From Byssovorax sp. (GTDB taxonomy: Bacteria; Myxococcota_A; Polyangia; Polyangiales; Polyangiaceae): 64,000 bases of DNA. Location: the NCBI GenBank assembly GCA_025362495.1, contig JANYGI010000084.1, positions 86,503 to 150,502 of the forward strand. The letters are read 5' to 3'. Below are positions 55,174 to 63,957 of this stretch, piece after piece. Position 1 is the first letter of the stretch. Each line of letters starts with the position of its first letter. The notes below the pieces were generated by a model that was given only the letters and a program-made list of their open reading frames with translations, was not told the origin of the DNA and ran no database searches. Made by a program: the position numbers and the translations under genes.

Positions 55174-56100
55174 ATGACCGCCTGGACCTTCGCCGACATC
55201 CCCGATCAGACCGGCCGCACTGCCATCGTCACCGGCGCGAACACCGGCATCGGCCTCGAGACGGCGCGGATGCTCGCGCAGAAGGGCGCGGACGTCGTGC
55301 TGGCGTGCCGCAACGCCGAGAAGGGCGCGGCCGCCGTGGCGCAGATCTTCGCCGACAAGCCCTCCGGCACGGTCACGGTAGAGGCGCTCGATCTGTCGGA
55401 TCTCGACTCGGTCGCGGCGTTCTCGGCGGCTTTCGCGGCGAAGCACGAGAAGCTCGATCTGCTGATCAACAACGCTGGAGTCATGGTGCCGCCGCTCGGG
55501 CGCACCAAGCAGGGCTTCGAGCTGCAATTCGGCACCAACCACCTCGGGCATTTCGCGCTGGCGGCGCGCCTCTCACCGCTCGTCCTGAAGACGCCCGGCG
55601 CGCGGTTCGTGATCGTCTCCAGCACGGCGCAGGCCTTCGGCAGCATCAATTTCGACGATCTCAACTGGGAGCGTCGGTCCTACGTCCCCTTTCGCGCCTA
55701 CGGGCAGAGCAAGCTCGCCAATACCCTGTTCGCGCTCGAGCTCTCGCGGCGGCTCACGGCGGCCGGCTCGGACGTGCGCGCCACGTCGGCTCACCCGGGC
55801 TGGACGGCCACCGATCTCCAGCGGACCATGGGCGCCGCGCGCTTCTTCAACCCGCTCCTGGCGATGAAGCCGCACGACGGCGCGCTGCCCACGCTGCGAG
55901 CGGCCACCGATCCTTCGGCGCAGACTGGCACCTACTGGGGCCCGGATGGTCTGTTCGAGCTGCGGGGCGCGCCGGCGCCCGCGCGCGTTTCGAAGGCCGG
56001 GAAAGACGAGGCGGTGGCGGCGCGGCTCTGGGAGGTCAGCGAGAAGCTCACGGGCCTGTCGTTCTCGCTCGCCCCCGCGGCCAAGCACCGAGCGGCCTGA
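55174..56100 (+). CDS. Short-chain dehydrogenase/reductase
   Basis: 308 residues, cytoplasmic NAD(P)-dependent oxidoreductase of the retinol-dehydrogenase-like type. Cofactor motif TGANTGIG (20-27), NNAG (99-102) and the active-site YGQSK (Y176, K180) with a Ser near 149 are present. The substrate is unknown. GGAG lies about 8 nt before the ATG. A TetR regulator gene starts 3 nt after the stop, so the two are co-transcribed from the promoter at 55110-55137. Confidence 0.9.
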   Translation: MTAWTFADIPDQTGRTAIVTGANTGIGLETARMLAQKGADVVLACRNAEKGAAAVAQIFADKPSGTVTVEALDLSDLDSVAAFSAAFAAKHEKLDLLINNAGVMVPPLGRTKQGFELQFGTNHLGHFALAARLSPLVLKTPGARFVIVSSTAQAFGSINFDDLNWERRSYVPFRAYGQSKLANTLFALELSRRLTAAGSDVRATSAHPGWTATDLQRTMGAARFFNPLLAMKPHDGALPTLRAATDPSAQTGTYWGPDGLFELRGAPAPARVSKAGKDEAVAARLWEVSEKLTGLSFSLAPAAKHRAA

Positions 56101-56103
56101 GCG

Positions 56104-56691
56104 ATGACCGAGGCCCTCGATCCCACGGCGGCGCGGCGCGCGGCGATCCTCGACGCCGCCACCGGCGTGTTCCTGCGCTACGGCTTCAAGAAGACGTCGA
56201 TGGACGATCTCGCGCGCGCAGCGGGCCTGTCGCGGCAGGGCCTCTATCTGTCGTTCGCGACGAAAGAGGCCCTGTTCAAGGAGGCGGTCGCGCACCTCAC
56301 GGCGTCTGTCCGCGCGGCGTCGGTCGCGGCGCTCGGCCGCGAGGATCTCGGCGTCGAGGAGCGGCTGCTCGGCGCGTTCGAGGCGGTGCACGGGATCGCG
56401 CTCGGCCAGCCAGGCTCGGAGCACATGAACGAGCTGCTGGAGACGGCGATCCAGCTCATCGGTCCTTCGGTGGGCGACATGGAACGAGCCCTCGTGAGCG
56501 ACGTCGCGCGGCTGCTCCGCAGCTCGGGTGTGGCCGCGCGGTGGAAAGAGGCGGGGATCTCCGCGAAAGATCTCGCCGAGCACCTCGACGCGACATCGTA
56601 CGGGATGAAGCACCGCGTCGCGACGCCGGCGGAGTACCGCGCTGCGATGCGCACGGCGGTGCAGATCATCTGTCGCGGCGCGCCCGGCTGA
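56104..56691 (+). CDS. TetR/AcrR family regulator
   Basis: 195 residues. The N-terminal helix-turn-helix is clear: FKKTSMDDLARAAGLSRQGL (28-47) with LYLSFATKEALFKEA after it. The C-terminal ligand domain is helical and unassigned. It is 3 nt after the SDR gene and presumably represses the shared promoter through the inverted repeat at 55113-55132. The inducer is probably the SDR substrate or product. Confidence 0.88.
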   Translation: MTEALDPTAARRAAILDAATGVFLRYGFKKTSMDDLARAAGLSRQGLYLSFATKEALFKEAVAHLTASVRAASVAALGREDLGVEERLLGAFEAVHGIALGQPGSEHMNELLETAIQLIGPSVGDMERALVSDVARLLRSSGVAARWKEAGISAKDLAEHLDATSYGMKHRVATPAEYRAAMRTAVQIICRGAPG

Positions 56692-56775
56692 GGGCCTCGT
56701 CAGGGTCGACGGAGCCCGCGTGAATCGTGTACGGATCGAGGACCCGCGCACCACCGCGCGCCAGGGACCTCCCCG

Positions 56776-59700
56776 ATGCCGAAGTGTGAAATCAGCGTGG
56801 TCCTCGACGGTGGGACGACTCCGCTCGTCGACATCTGGGTCTACATGGCCGACGGCGACACGCTCTCGACGTGGCGCGCGGGGCCCGACGGCAAGCTGAT
56901 GAAGCTGCCCGCGGGAGGCGACGCCGCGGCCGCGTCGAGGTCGTGGAAGTACGATGAGAAGCTCACCCTCGAGGTGCCGAAGACAGCGCACTTCTACACC
57001 AGCCGCGGGGCGCGGCCGCTCCCGGAGAAGATGCTGAAAGAGAAGATCTTCAGCAACGAGCGCGCCTGGGTCGAGCGCAAGCTCGAGCTGCCCGCAGAGG
57101 GGACGCACGACGTGGCGCCCGGCGATACGGCGGTGATCGCTCTGCGCGCGGCGGTGCTCGCGCTGCCACGGAGGAACGTCGCGCTCACCACGCCGGAGGA
57201 GCTGTCGATCGCGCCGGTGCTGTGGGATCACGCCCCGCAGCACGACACCGACGACGCGAAGGATTACCTGCGCGCGGGGTTCGCTCAGAAGGCCGCCATT
57301 ACCCACGAGGGCGAGGCGGCGGCGGTGGCCCCGGCCGCGGTCCAACCGCGCGAGCGCGGCGTGATCGTGAAGGGGACCATCGATGGACCGACGCGTCATG
57401 TGCGGGTGACCCTGCTCGATCCGAGCGGGAAGCCGATCGCCATGCGCGCCACGGCGACCGGGGGCCCCGTCGACGACCAGGTCGTGGCCACCAGCGGATC
57501 GTCGGCCTCGCGAGGCTTCGAGGTTCACCTGTGGCTCGATCAACCAACGAAGGCGTTCGGCCCCGTGCAGGTGCTGGTCGAGTCGGCCGACGCCGAGCCA
57601 GCGCACATCGTCGGCCTGTTCTCGATCGTGCTCGTGGGGATGCAGATCGCGCTCGTCGACGACACCGAGGCCAGTCCGAACGGTACGGCGGCGGGCCCGC
57701 TGGTGGGGCAGGCGAACGAGCTCATCGTCCACGATTTCACGGCCTCGCCGTTGTGCGAGCCGATCTCGAGCGCCCTCTTCCTGCGGGCCTTTGCGTCGAA
57801 GAAGCACCTCGACGAGGAGACGGCGACGAAGGCCGGCTCGCTCGACGACCTCGTGCAGAAGGTGTTCGTCAGCGCGAAGCCGACGATCGCCAGGACGCAA
57901 ACGGAGATGGGAAAGGCCATCGCGTCGGCGCGATTGCCCGTCGTGAAGACCGAGCTCGTGGCGACGAAGACCGCGCTCGAAGCGGCGAAGGCGGGACCGG
58001 CGAGGGAGAGCGCCGCCACGCCGGCGATCGGCAAGGCGCTTCACCGACCCCGGCTCGCGCTCGTGGGCGACGGTGGTTTCGACGCGCAAGCAGCGCCGCT
58101 CGACGCCGCGTTCGACGCTGTCGACGCGCTCTTCCAGCCCGCCGCCACCACCGCGGTGACGACGCTGGCAAAGTCGCTCGCCGACGCGGGCACCGCGCTC
58201 GATACGGCCCTCGGCGAGCTGGAGCACGAGAGCGCCGCGACGGAGGACGCCCCGCGCGCGAAGGCCAGGGGCGACCGTATGATCGCGATGACCGCCGCGA
58301 AGGCGGCGCTCGACGCCGCCGAAGCCGCGCGCGCCGCGGGGGAGGCCGCGGCGTCGAGCGCCCTGCACGCGATGGGCGAGGTCAACTCCCCGCATGGAGT
58401 GATCGCCGCCGTCGGCGGGCACCTCGAACGACTGGAGGACGACGCGCACACCAAGGCCAACAGCGCTCTCTACGCCAAGGGCCGGGTTCGTCGGATGGTG
58501 CGTTATCCGATCCGCGCGAACCGGGACCGCAAGCTCGACGACACCGGGCCCTCCGTCGTTCACCCCGAGATGCCGATGTGGATGGCCGAGCTCCAGCTCC
58601 TCGGCCTCGACCGGCCCATCCTCGAGGATCTGCTGGCGCGCCGGAAGAGGCTCGTCGCCGGCAAACCCACCTCGCTCACCCTCTCCGCCGACTGGCAGCT
58701 ACGCTTTCGCTGGCGAGGGCCCGACATCAGCGCCGGGGGGCGGGCCTTCGCCCTCGACGATACCGTACATGGCATCTGGACGGCGACCGGCCTCCAGAAG
58801 GTCGCTCAGGAGGTGGTCCTGGCGATCACCGACGATGACGCGCTCGTCGTCGAGGGCGACGCGGTGAAAGGCGCGTTCAAGATCCCCCCGGTCGAGCTGC
58901 CTTTCCCCGTCGCCGGCCGGCGCAAACCCATCGTCGCGATTGCCAATCGGACCCGCGCGTGGGGCCGGGCCGCGGGCGCGAAGACCCTCGGAGCGATGGT
59001 CGTCGAGTGGCAGGTGCCCGTCGTCGACGCGGCCGGCAAGGAGAAGATGCGCGGCGGCGACGGCGAGCTGTCGATAGCGGCGCTCACCGTGGCGGGCGCG
59101 GCGATCCCTCCCGGGATAGCCGCGACGGCTGCTGGACCGCACGATCCGCCGCTCCAGCTCGTCCAGTTTCGCATGTGGGGAATGAACACCAAGCTCTGGC
59201 CCAAGCCGCACCGGGAGCCGGATGCCTCGGCGACCGATCCGCTGTCCCTGGCCATCAACGCGGTCGTCGCGAGCGCGTATGGCAAGCTCGATCCGGCCAT
59301 GGCCGGGCGCGACGTCGATCTGGCAGGATGGCAGAAGCTCATGCGCGCCCTGATCTGGTGGGAGTCGGAGTACTGCGGCGCGAATTTCACGGACGACACG
59401 ACCGCGCGGTTCAAGCACGAGCCGGAGGGCCACGCGTGGTCCTACGGGCACCAGGCCGGGACACCCACCTTCGGCTTTCCGCACGGGTTCACCCTCGCGC
59501 AGCTCGACGACCCGCCGCCCTCGGAGAACGCGAGGTGGAGCTTCCTCGAGGCGATCCGCGAGGGGATCAAGCTGGTGTTCACCAAAGCGACGCTGGTCCG
59601 GGGGACGTTGCGGTACCATCCGTTCGACCCCACCAACCGTCGCCACCGCGAGATCCTGCTCCGCGGCACGGTCCGTCAGTACAACGGAGGAGACGAGTTC

Positions 59701-59997
59701 ACGTGGGGCCGGCCGACGGGTCACGAGACCAACGCCGATGGCACCCCTCGCCACAACGACTGGGTGTTCGCCAAGCGCAGTGACGATTACCCGAACCGCG
59801 TTCTCCACACCAACGTGCCGTACGACGTCCGCTACCAGCTCGAGCTCACCGAGGCCATGTACGTGCTCCCCGATCCGCCTCCCCCCGAGGCGCCGCCGGC
59901 CGCCGCCGCACCGCCCGCCGCCGCGGCACCGCCCGCGACGCCTCCCGCGGCCGCTCCGCCTGCCGCGCCTGCCGCGCCGCCGGCGGCGACGCACTGA
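56776..59997 (+). CDS. Large multidomain protein, possible cell-wall hydrolase
   Basis: 1073 residues, no signal peptide seen. An N-terminal strand-rich part (about 1-290) contains an Ig-like segment. An Ala-rich helical stretch spans about 350-560. After 700 a strand-rich region precedes a C-terminal globular part around 850-1030 with LMRALIWWESEYCGANFTDD, EGHAWSYGHQAGTPTFGFPH and FTWGRPTGHETNADGTPRHN. The Glu in WWESE, with Gly- and His-rich loops, recalls muramidase or transglycosylase effectors, but this is an inference. It ends in a Pro/Ala-rich tail. A LysM protein gene faces it on the opposite strand, consistent with a peptidoglycan-related pair. Confidence 0.55.
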   Translation: MPKCEISVVLDGGTTPLVDIWVYMADGDTLSTWRAGPDGKLMKLPAGGDAAAASRSWKYDEKLTLEVPKTAHFYTSRGARPLPEKMLKEKIFSNERAWVERKLELPAEGTHDVAPGDTAVIALRAAVLALPRRNVALTTPEELSIAPVLWDHAPQHDTDDAKDYLRAGFAQKAAITHEGEAAAVAPAAVQPRERGVIVKGTIDGPTRHVRVTLLDPSGKPIAMRATATGGPVDDQVVATSGSSASRGFEVHLWLDQPTKAFGPVQVLVESADAEPAHIVGLFSIVLVGMQIALVDDTEASPNGTAAGPLVGQANELIVHDFTASPLCEPISSALFLRAFASKKHLDEETATKAGSLDDLVQKVFVSAKPTIARTQTEMGKAIASARLPVVKTELVATKTALEAAKAGPARESAATPAIGKALHRPRLALVGDGGFDAQAAPLDAAFDAVDALFQPAATTAVTTLAKSLADAGTALDTALGELEHESAATEDAPRAKARGDRMIAMTAAKAALDAAEAARAAGEAAASSALHAMGEVNSPHGVIAAVGGHLERLEDDAHTKANSALYAKGRVRRMVRYPIRANRDRKLDDTGPSVVHPEMPMWMAELQLLGLDRPILEDLLARRKRLVAGKPTSLTLSADWQLRFRWRGPDISAGGRAFALDDTVHGIWTATGLQKVAQEVVLAITDDDALVVEGDAVKGAFKIPPVELPFPVAGRRKPIVAIANRTRAWGRAAGAKTLGAMVVEWQVPVVDAAGKEKMRGGDGELSIAALTVAGAAIPPGIAATAAGPHDPPLQLVQFRMWGMNTKLWPKPHREPDASATDPLSLAINAVVASAYGKLDPAMAGRDVDLAGWQKLMRALIWWESEYCGANFTDDTTARFKHEPEGHAWSYGHQAGTPTFGFPHGFTLAQLDDPPPSENARWSFLEAIREGIKLVFTKATLVRGTLRYHPFDPTNRRHREILLRGTVRQYNGGDEFTWGRPTGHETNADGTPRHNDWVFAKRSDDYPNRVLHTNVPYDVRYQLELTEAMYVLPDPPPPEAPPAAAAPPAAAAPPATPPAAAPPAAPAAPPAATH

Positions 59998-60015
59998 CGG
60001 CCTCGCGCTCCGCGA

Positions 60016-60627
60016 TCAGCTGCGGTGGACCGACCGCAGCCGATCGCGCACCGCCTCGGGCGTGGCGTCGGCGGGCAACCGCTGCTCGGTCGAGAACGCG
60101 GACAGGCCTGCTTCGTCGCCGGCGTAACCGAGGTTGACCAGGCGCTGACGCCACCCGGCGTCGGCGTGGTGGGGATCGAGGTGGCCAATGCGGAGGGTGC
60201 GGCGGATCCCGAGATCGGGGAGCTCGAGGAGGGCTGTCGTGACGTCGACCCCGAGGTTCTTCTGGTCGACGGCGCCGTCGCCGTCGGTGGTGCCGCGGCG
60301 CTCTCCGTCCGGCAACGTGAGCACGTAGGCCACGCCGGTGATCGCGTCTCCGGCCGCGTCGACGAGCACCACACGCAGAGCGCGTGTCGGCGGGCGGCGC
60401 ACCACGAAGCGATGCTTCTGGCCATCGGCGCACTCGACGGCCTTCGGCTCTCTCTCGGGGATGGCGACGCGGTCGCCGGGCGCGAGGACATTGGCGCTCG
60501 GCCGGGCGCGGCGGAGAGCGGCGTTGTCCTCGTGGCGCCAGATCACGTCGGGGTTGGCGAAGCCGTGGCGAGCGGCGATGGAGCGGAGGCACTCGCCGGG
60601 AGCGACGGTGTGGAGCAAGGCGGCCAT
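60016..60627 (-). CDS. LysM-domain protein
   Basis: 203 residues. A LysM-like module is at about 4-55: LLHTVAPGECLRSIAARHGF, then NVLAPGDRVAIPE, followed by HRFVVRRP and a strand-rich domain (RVVLVDAAGDAITGVAYVLT). No signal peptide. LysM proteins of this type often accompany effectors of contractile secretion systems or cell-wall enzymes. It converges with the 1073-residue gene. The start at 60627 is where the LysM begins; earlier codons add a polar leader. Confidence 0.75.
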   Translation of the reverse strand: MAALLHTVAPGECLRSIAARHGFANPDVIWRHEDNAALRRARPSANVLAPGDRVAIPEREPKAVECADGQKHRFVVRRPPTRALRVVLVDAAGDAITGVAYVLTLPDGERRGTTDGDGAVDQKNLGVDVTTALLELPDLGIRRTLRIGHLDPHHADAGWRQRLVNLGYAGDEAGLSAFSTEQRLPADATPEAVRDRLRSVHRS

Positions 60628-60772
60628 GATCAGGTCTCTTCCGGGGCGGGCGCGGTGATCGCCGGCGCGCTCGCCGGAGTTACCCGTCCAGACCCCGGAC
60701 ACGCGGCGAGCGCGGTTGTCTCACGCGAAGATCGAGCGCCCGCTGGCACGCGTCCTGCTCGGCCGCCGACCC

Positions 60773-62044
60773 ATGCATACCCTTACCCTGGCTGGACTCG
60801 TCCTCACCCTCTCTCGCGCCCTCCCGCTCGCGGCGTGCTCCTCCGTCATCGTGGATCCAGACGCTGTTTCGGCGACCATCGTGGACGACAACGGCGCGCC
60901 CATCGTCGGGTCGCGCGTGGCGATCGGCGATGCCATTCTGACGACCGATGCCGAGGGCCATTGCGAGGCGCCCGCGGTCGCGGGGGCCTACAATCTGACG
61001 GTGCGCCCTACGGACGACGAGAGCGCGTCGATCTTCGTCGGGCTCCTCGACCACGAGCCCACGATCCAGCTTCGCGGCACGGTGGCTCCAGCCCCGGACC
61101 CGCAGGCGAGGAGCGCCGATATCGTGGTGACTTTCCCGGAGAAAGACGGCGATTCGATGGGATCGACGATCATCCTCGACGCGCTCGACACGACGGCGAA
61201 CGGGGTGGCCGAGAGTGCCAATCCGACAAACCCGCTGGAGAAGACCACCTCGCTACAGTGGACGGGCTCGGCGTCGAGCAAGGCGCATTTCCAGGCGTTT
61301 CGTTGCACGATCGATCCGGTCACCAAGGCCCCCAAGCACTACGTGGGGTACGACTCGGCCGAGGTCATGATCACGAGCGGCGCCCAGACCGCCTGGGCGG
61401 TGAGCTGGAAGGCGCCGCCCTTCGGCGAATCCACGGTCTCGTTCCCGGCGCACCGGAGCGCCGGTGAAGGCGATGTTTCCACCCTGCTGCGGATGCAGTC
61501 CGCGGGGGCGCACTTCGCGCAGCGACTGGCGACCGGGACCACGTCGGGTGCGGAGGTGACGTTCGTGGTCCCCGCTCTCGCCGGGGCCTCGTTCACTGCC
61601 CTGGTAACCACGGGCAACGTCGATGAAGGGGGATCCCTCGCCAGCGTTCCGCAGCTCCTCGCCGGCGTGGAGGGAGCCACCGTGGAGCTACCGTCCTTTC
61701 CTGTCCTGACGTCGCCCACGGCGGGAGACACGTCCGGGGCCGGCTCCGACATCCGATGGTCGACCGACGGCACGGGAGCGACCCTCGTCTCGATTCGACC
61801 GGCGGACTTCTTCTCTCATGATGCGCGGTACTTCATCGCCACACGGGGAGGCGCGGCGGTGGTGCCCGTTCTCGCGGCGCTGGGGCTCCACCTTCCAGGC
61901 GGCGTGAAATACAAGGTGAGCGTGGAGCGCGATAGCTGGTCTCCCACGGTGGATGGCTTCGCCGAGACGCCATGGGAGGCGAGCTTCGAGAAGAAGCCCC
62001 ACGACGTCGCGCGCTCGGCGGAGGTGGGGATCGTCACCCGGTGA
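60773..62044 (+). CDS. Lipoprotein with carboxypeptidase-regulatory-like N-terminus
   Basis: 423 residues. The leader MHTLTLAGLVLTLSRALPLAAC ends in a lipobox. Residues 30-100 (SATIVDDNGAPIVGSRVAIG, ITTDAEGHCEAPAV-like) resemble a carboxypeptidase-regulatory or invasin-type Ig domain. The rest is strand-rich (ETTSLQWTGS-like and GTTSGAEVTFVVPALAG) with no family recognised. The 19 codons before the ATG at 60773 are excluded because they precede the signal peptide. It converges with the ADP-ribosylglycohydrolase gene. Confidence 0.65.
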   Translation: MHTLTLAGLVLTLSRALPLAACSSVIVDPDAVSATIVDDNGAPIVGSRVAIGDAILTTDAEGHCEAPAVAGAYNLTVRPTDDESASIFVGLLDHEPTIQLRGTVAPAPDPQARSADIVVTFPEKDGDSMGSTIILDALDTTANGVAESANPTNPLEKTTSLQWTGSASSKAHFQAFRCTIDPVTKAPKHYVGYDSAEVMITSGAQTAWAVSWKAPPFGESTVSFPAHRSAGEGDVSTLLRMQSAGAHFAQRLATGTTSGAEVTFVVPALAGASFTALVTTGNVDEGGSLASVPQLLAGVEGATVELPSFPVLTSPTAGDTSGAGSDIRWSTDGTGATLVSIRPADFFSHDARYFIATRGGAAVVPVLAALGLHLPGGVKYKVSVERDSWSPTVDGFAETPWEASFEKKPHDVARSAEVGIVTR

Positions 62045-62098
62045 GGCGGAAGCAGAGAAGCGCCCGTTGACGCGCCGTCGTCCGGGTTTGCGACACGC

Positions 62099-62113
62099 CA
62101 TCCACTCTGGATG
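62099..62113. terminator. Convergent hairpin
   Basis: CATCCA-CTC-TGGATG, 6-bp stem with 3-nt loop in the 79-nt convergent spacer. No T tract on either side; weak bidirectional terminator candidate. Confidence 0.3.
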
Positions 62114-62123
62114 ACTTCCTCTC

Positions 62124-63008
62124 TCACTTCACCAGCGCAATGAACCGTTCGAGCACCGGAACGATCTGTGGAAGCTCGGGGAGCTTCGCGAGGAGCTCGG
62201 AGGGGGGCGGCTGTCCGCCTGCGGCAGCGAGCTGGGCTGCAATGGCCGCGATCGTGTCGGTGTCTCCGCCGAGGGAGACCGCGGTCGATATCACGGCTTT
62301 CATGGTCTCTCCCGCGGTCGTCGCTGCGATGAAGAGAGCGAGCGGGACGGCGTCTACCACGTGACCGGAACACCCGAGCTGGGCTGCGGCGTCGCGGGGC
62401 GATTGACGATAGGCCGCCAGCTCGAGCAAACGGTCGTTGACCGCGGTGTCCGGCATCTCCGCGGCGACGAGGGCGAGGAGATCGCGTGGAACGGCCCCGC
62501 GCGCCAGGCAGAGGTGAAGTGCAACGCTCACGGCCAGCGCGCCGGAGTACGCCTCGTCGCTGTGATGGGTGATCCGCGAGGCGTCGCGCAGCAACCGACG
62601 GTCGGCCTCGATCGCGGGATTCAAGAAGAACGACAGTGGGGCCGCGCGCATAGCGGCCCCCGAGCCGGCCGCGAACTCGCCGCGAGCGCCGGCAAGAGCC
62701 CAGTGAGCCCCCGCGGCGAGGTCCCGAAGCGCCTTGAGCGTGGCCGCGCCGACCCCGACCAGGCGGCCAGATTCGAACCAGTGGCGAAAGCGCTCGGCGA
62801 TCTGCTCGGGTTGCACCCGGCCCTGGCTCAGCACAATCGCTTCACAGGTGGCGAGCGTCAACCAGGTGTCGTCCGAGAGCCGCGGGGAGGCCGGGAAGAT
62901 GGGTTGAACCGGGCCAGTGGCGCCCTCGTACGGCCCACCCCACGCGTCACCGAGAGCGCCCGCGAGGATGCAGTTCCGTGCGCGTGTCTGGCGTTCCGTA
63001 GAGATCAT
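62124..63008 (-). CDS. ADP-ribosylglycohydrolase family protein
   Basis: 294 residues. Family motifs GALGDAWGGPYE (17-28), LSDDTWLT (44-51), THHSDEAYSGALAV near 146 and GGDTDTIAAIAA near 248 provide the acidic residues for the Mg2+ pair. It may remove ADP-ribose from proteins or nucleic acids, or act on a related substrate such as O-acetyl-ADP-ribose. No ADP-ribosyltransferase gene is near. TAATCT ends 6 nt before the ATG. Confidence 0.9.
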   Translation of the reverse strand: MISTERQTRARNCILAGALGDAWGGPYEGATGPVQPIFPASPRLSDDTWLTLATCEAIVLSQGRVQPEQIAERFRHWFESGRLVGVGAATLKALRDLAAGAHWALAGARGEFAAGSGAAMRAAPLSFFLNPAIEADRRLLRDASRITHHSDEAYSGALAVSVALHLCLARGAVPRDLLALVAAEMPDTAVNDRLLELAAYRQSPRDAAAQLGCSGHVVDAVPLALFIAATTAGETMKAVISTAVSLGGDTDTIAAIAAQLAAAGGQPPPSELLAKLPELPQIVPVLERFIALVK

Positions 63009-63014
63009 GATTGG

Positions 63015-63020
63015 AGATTA
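63015..63020 (-). promoter_or_regulatory. -10 element of the ADP-ribosylglycohydrolase gene
   Basis: TAATCT on the minus strand, ending 6 nt before the ATG at 63008. Confidence 0.4.
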
Positions 63021-63101
63021 CCTTCGCTGGCGTCGGCCGAACGATCCCGGAATGAACCACTCGCCGAAGTCCCGTCGGATCCATTCCCCGATTGCGCTGC
63101 T

Positions 63102-63209
63102 CTACGCGTACCATCGGCCGAAGTACTCAATGACGTCATCCCGGCTCACGTCCTTCGCCACGACGGTGTCACCATCGTAGACGATGAATCCCGCGGTAGC
63201 AGTCGTCAT
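63102..63209 (-). CDS. Possible 35-residue ORF
   Basis: ATG with AAGGCGAG about 6 nt upstream, 35 codons and a TAG (63102-63104). The peptide has GFIVYDGDTVVAKD and DDVIEYFGRWYA, a plausible beta-alpha mini-protein. No known family. It lies 93 nt upstream of the ADP-ribosylglycohydrolase gene on the same strand. Could be spurious. Confidence 0.35.
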   Translation of the reverse strand: MTTATAGFIVYDGDTVVAKDVSRDDVIEYFGRWYA

Positions 63210-63272
63210 TCATCTCGCCTTGCATGTCGCACGTCCACCTGGTCGATGTCCACCATGCCCGACACGCTGACC

Positions 63273-63944
63273 TCACAGCAGCCGCATCTGCCTCGCCGCC
63301 CCGCGTGCCTCGGCGTCCGCGAGCAACTCCGCGTCATCGTTCGCCACCAGGTTCACCCGCGCCGAAACCTCCCTCCCCACGAGCTCCACCGCCTCTCCTT
63401 CCACTCGCCCTCCCCGCGACAACCACGCTCGCGCCCGCGCCCCGGTGAGCACCACGGGCATCCGATCATGGACCTCCTTCACCGGGGATCGCGCCACCGC
63501 CGTCAGCACGGCAAACCTCGGCAGCGCCCCGACCTCGTCTCCCTCGCCCGCCAGGCCTGCGAGCAACACCAGCTCTCCGCCGGGGCGATGAAACCATATC
63601 GCCCGCTTGTGCCCCTTCTCTCCGGTCCACTCGTAAAAGCCATCGGTCGGCACGACACACCGCTGCAGCCCGGGCCGCCGCGTCCCCGCCGCCTCCGAGC
63701 GCACGTTGACGACGAGCTGGTTACCGAGGCGCAGGCCCCATGTCGCCGCGGTGGGGACCGGCCGCGCCGCGCCGTCGTTCCCCTCGTCACCACCCCGGCC
63801 CGCACGCGCGATCACGCAGATCTGGGAAGGCCCGACGTTGAAGCGTGGCAAGCGGATGGCCGCGGCCGAAGGATCGACGTCGGCGCCAAGCGCTTCCACG
63901 ACGCCGCCGAGCTCGGTCCGGGTGAGGGTGTACCGCGCACACAT
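63273..63944 (-). CDS. SRAP-domain protein (YedK/HMCES-like)
   Basis: 223 residues. C2 (MCARYTLT) is the nucleophile that forms a thiazolidine link to abasic sites in single-stranded DNA. Other family motifs: PRFNVGPSQICVI, VVNVRSEA, DGFYEWTGEKGHK (catalytic Glu) and VHDRMPVVL (catalytic His near 160). It protects replication forks from abasic-site strand breaks. Start at 63944 needs Met removal to expose Cys; TACGCT ends 7 nt upstream. No imuA, imuB or dnaE2 neighbour is seen. Confidence 0.92.
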   Translation of the reverse strand: MCARYTLTRTELGGVVEALGADVDPSAAAIRLPRFNVGPSQICVIARAGRGGDEGNDGAARPVPTAATWGLRLGNQLVVNVRSEAAGTRRPGLQRCVVPTDGFYEWTGEKGHKRAIWFHRPGGELVLLAGLAGEGDEVGALPRFAVLTAVARSPVKEVHDRMPVVLTGARARAWLSRGGRVEGEAVELVGREVSARVNLVANDDAELLADAEARGAARQMRLL

Positions 63945-63951
63945 GCCGGCG

Positions 63952-63957
63952 AGCGTA
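63952..63957 (-). promoter_or_regulatory. -10 element of the SRAP gene
   Basis: TACGCT on the minus strand, ending 7 nt before the ATG at 63944; no Shine-Dalgarno. Confidence 0.4.

Noticed and set aside
55573..58563. 996-codon minus-strand frame
   Set aside because: Antisense to the SDR, TetR and 1073-residue genes and lacks any motif; a GC-rich shadow.
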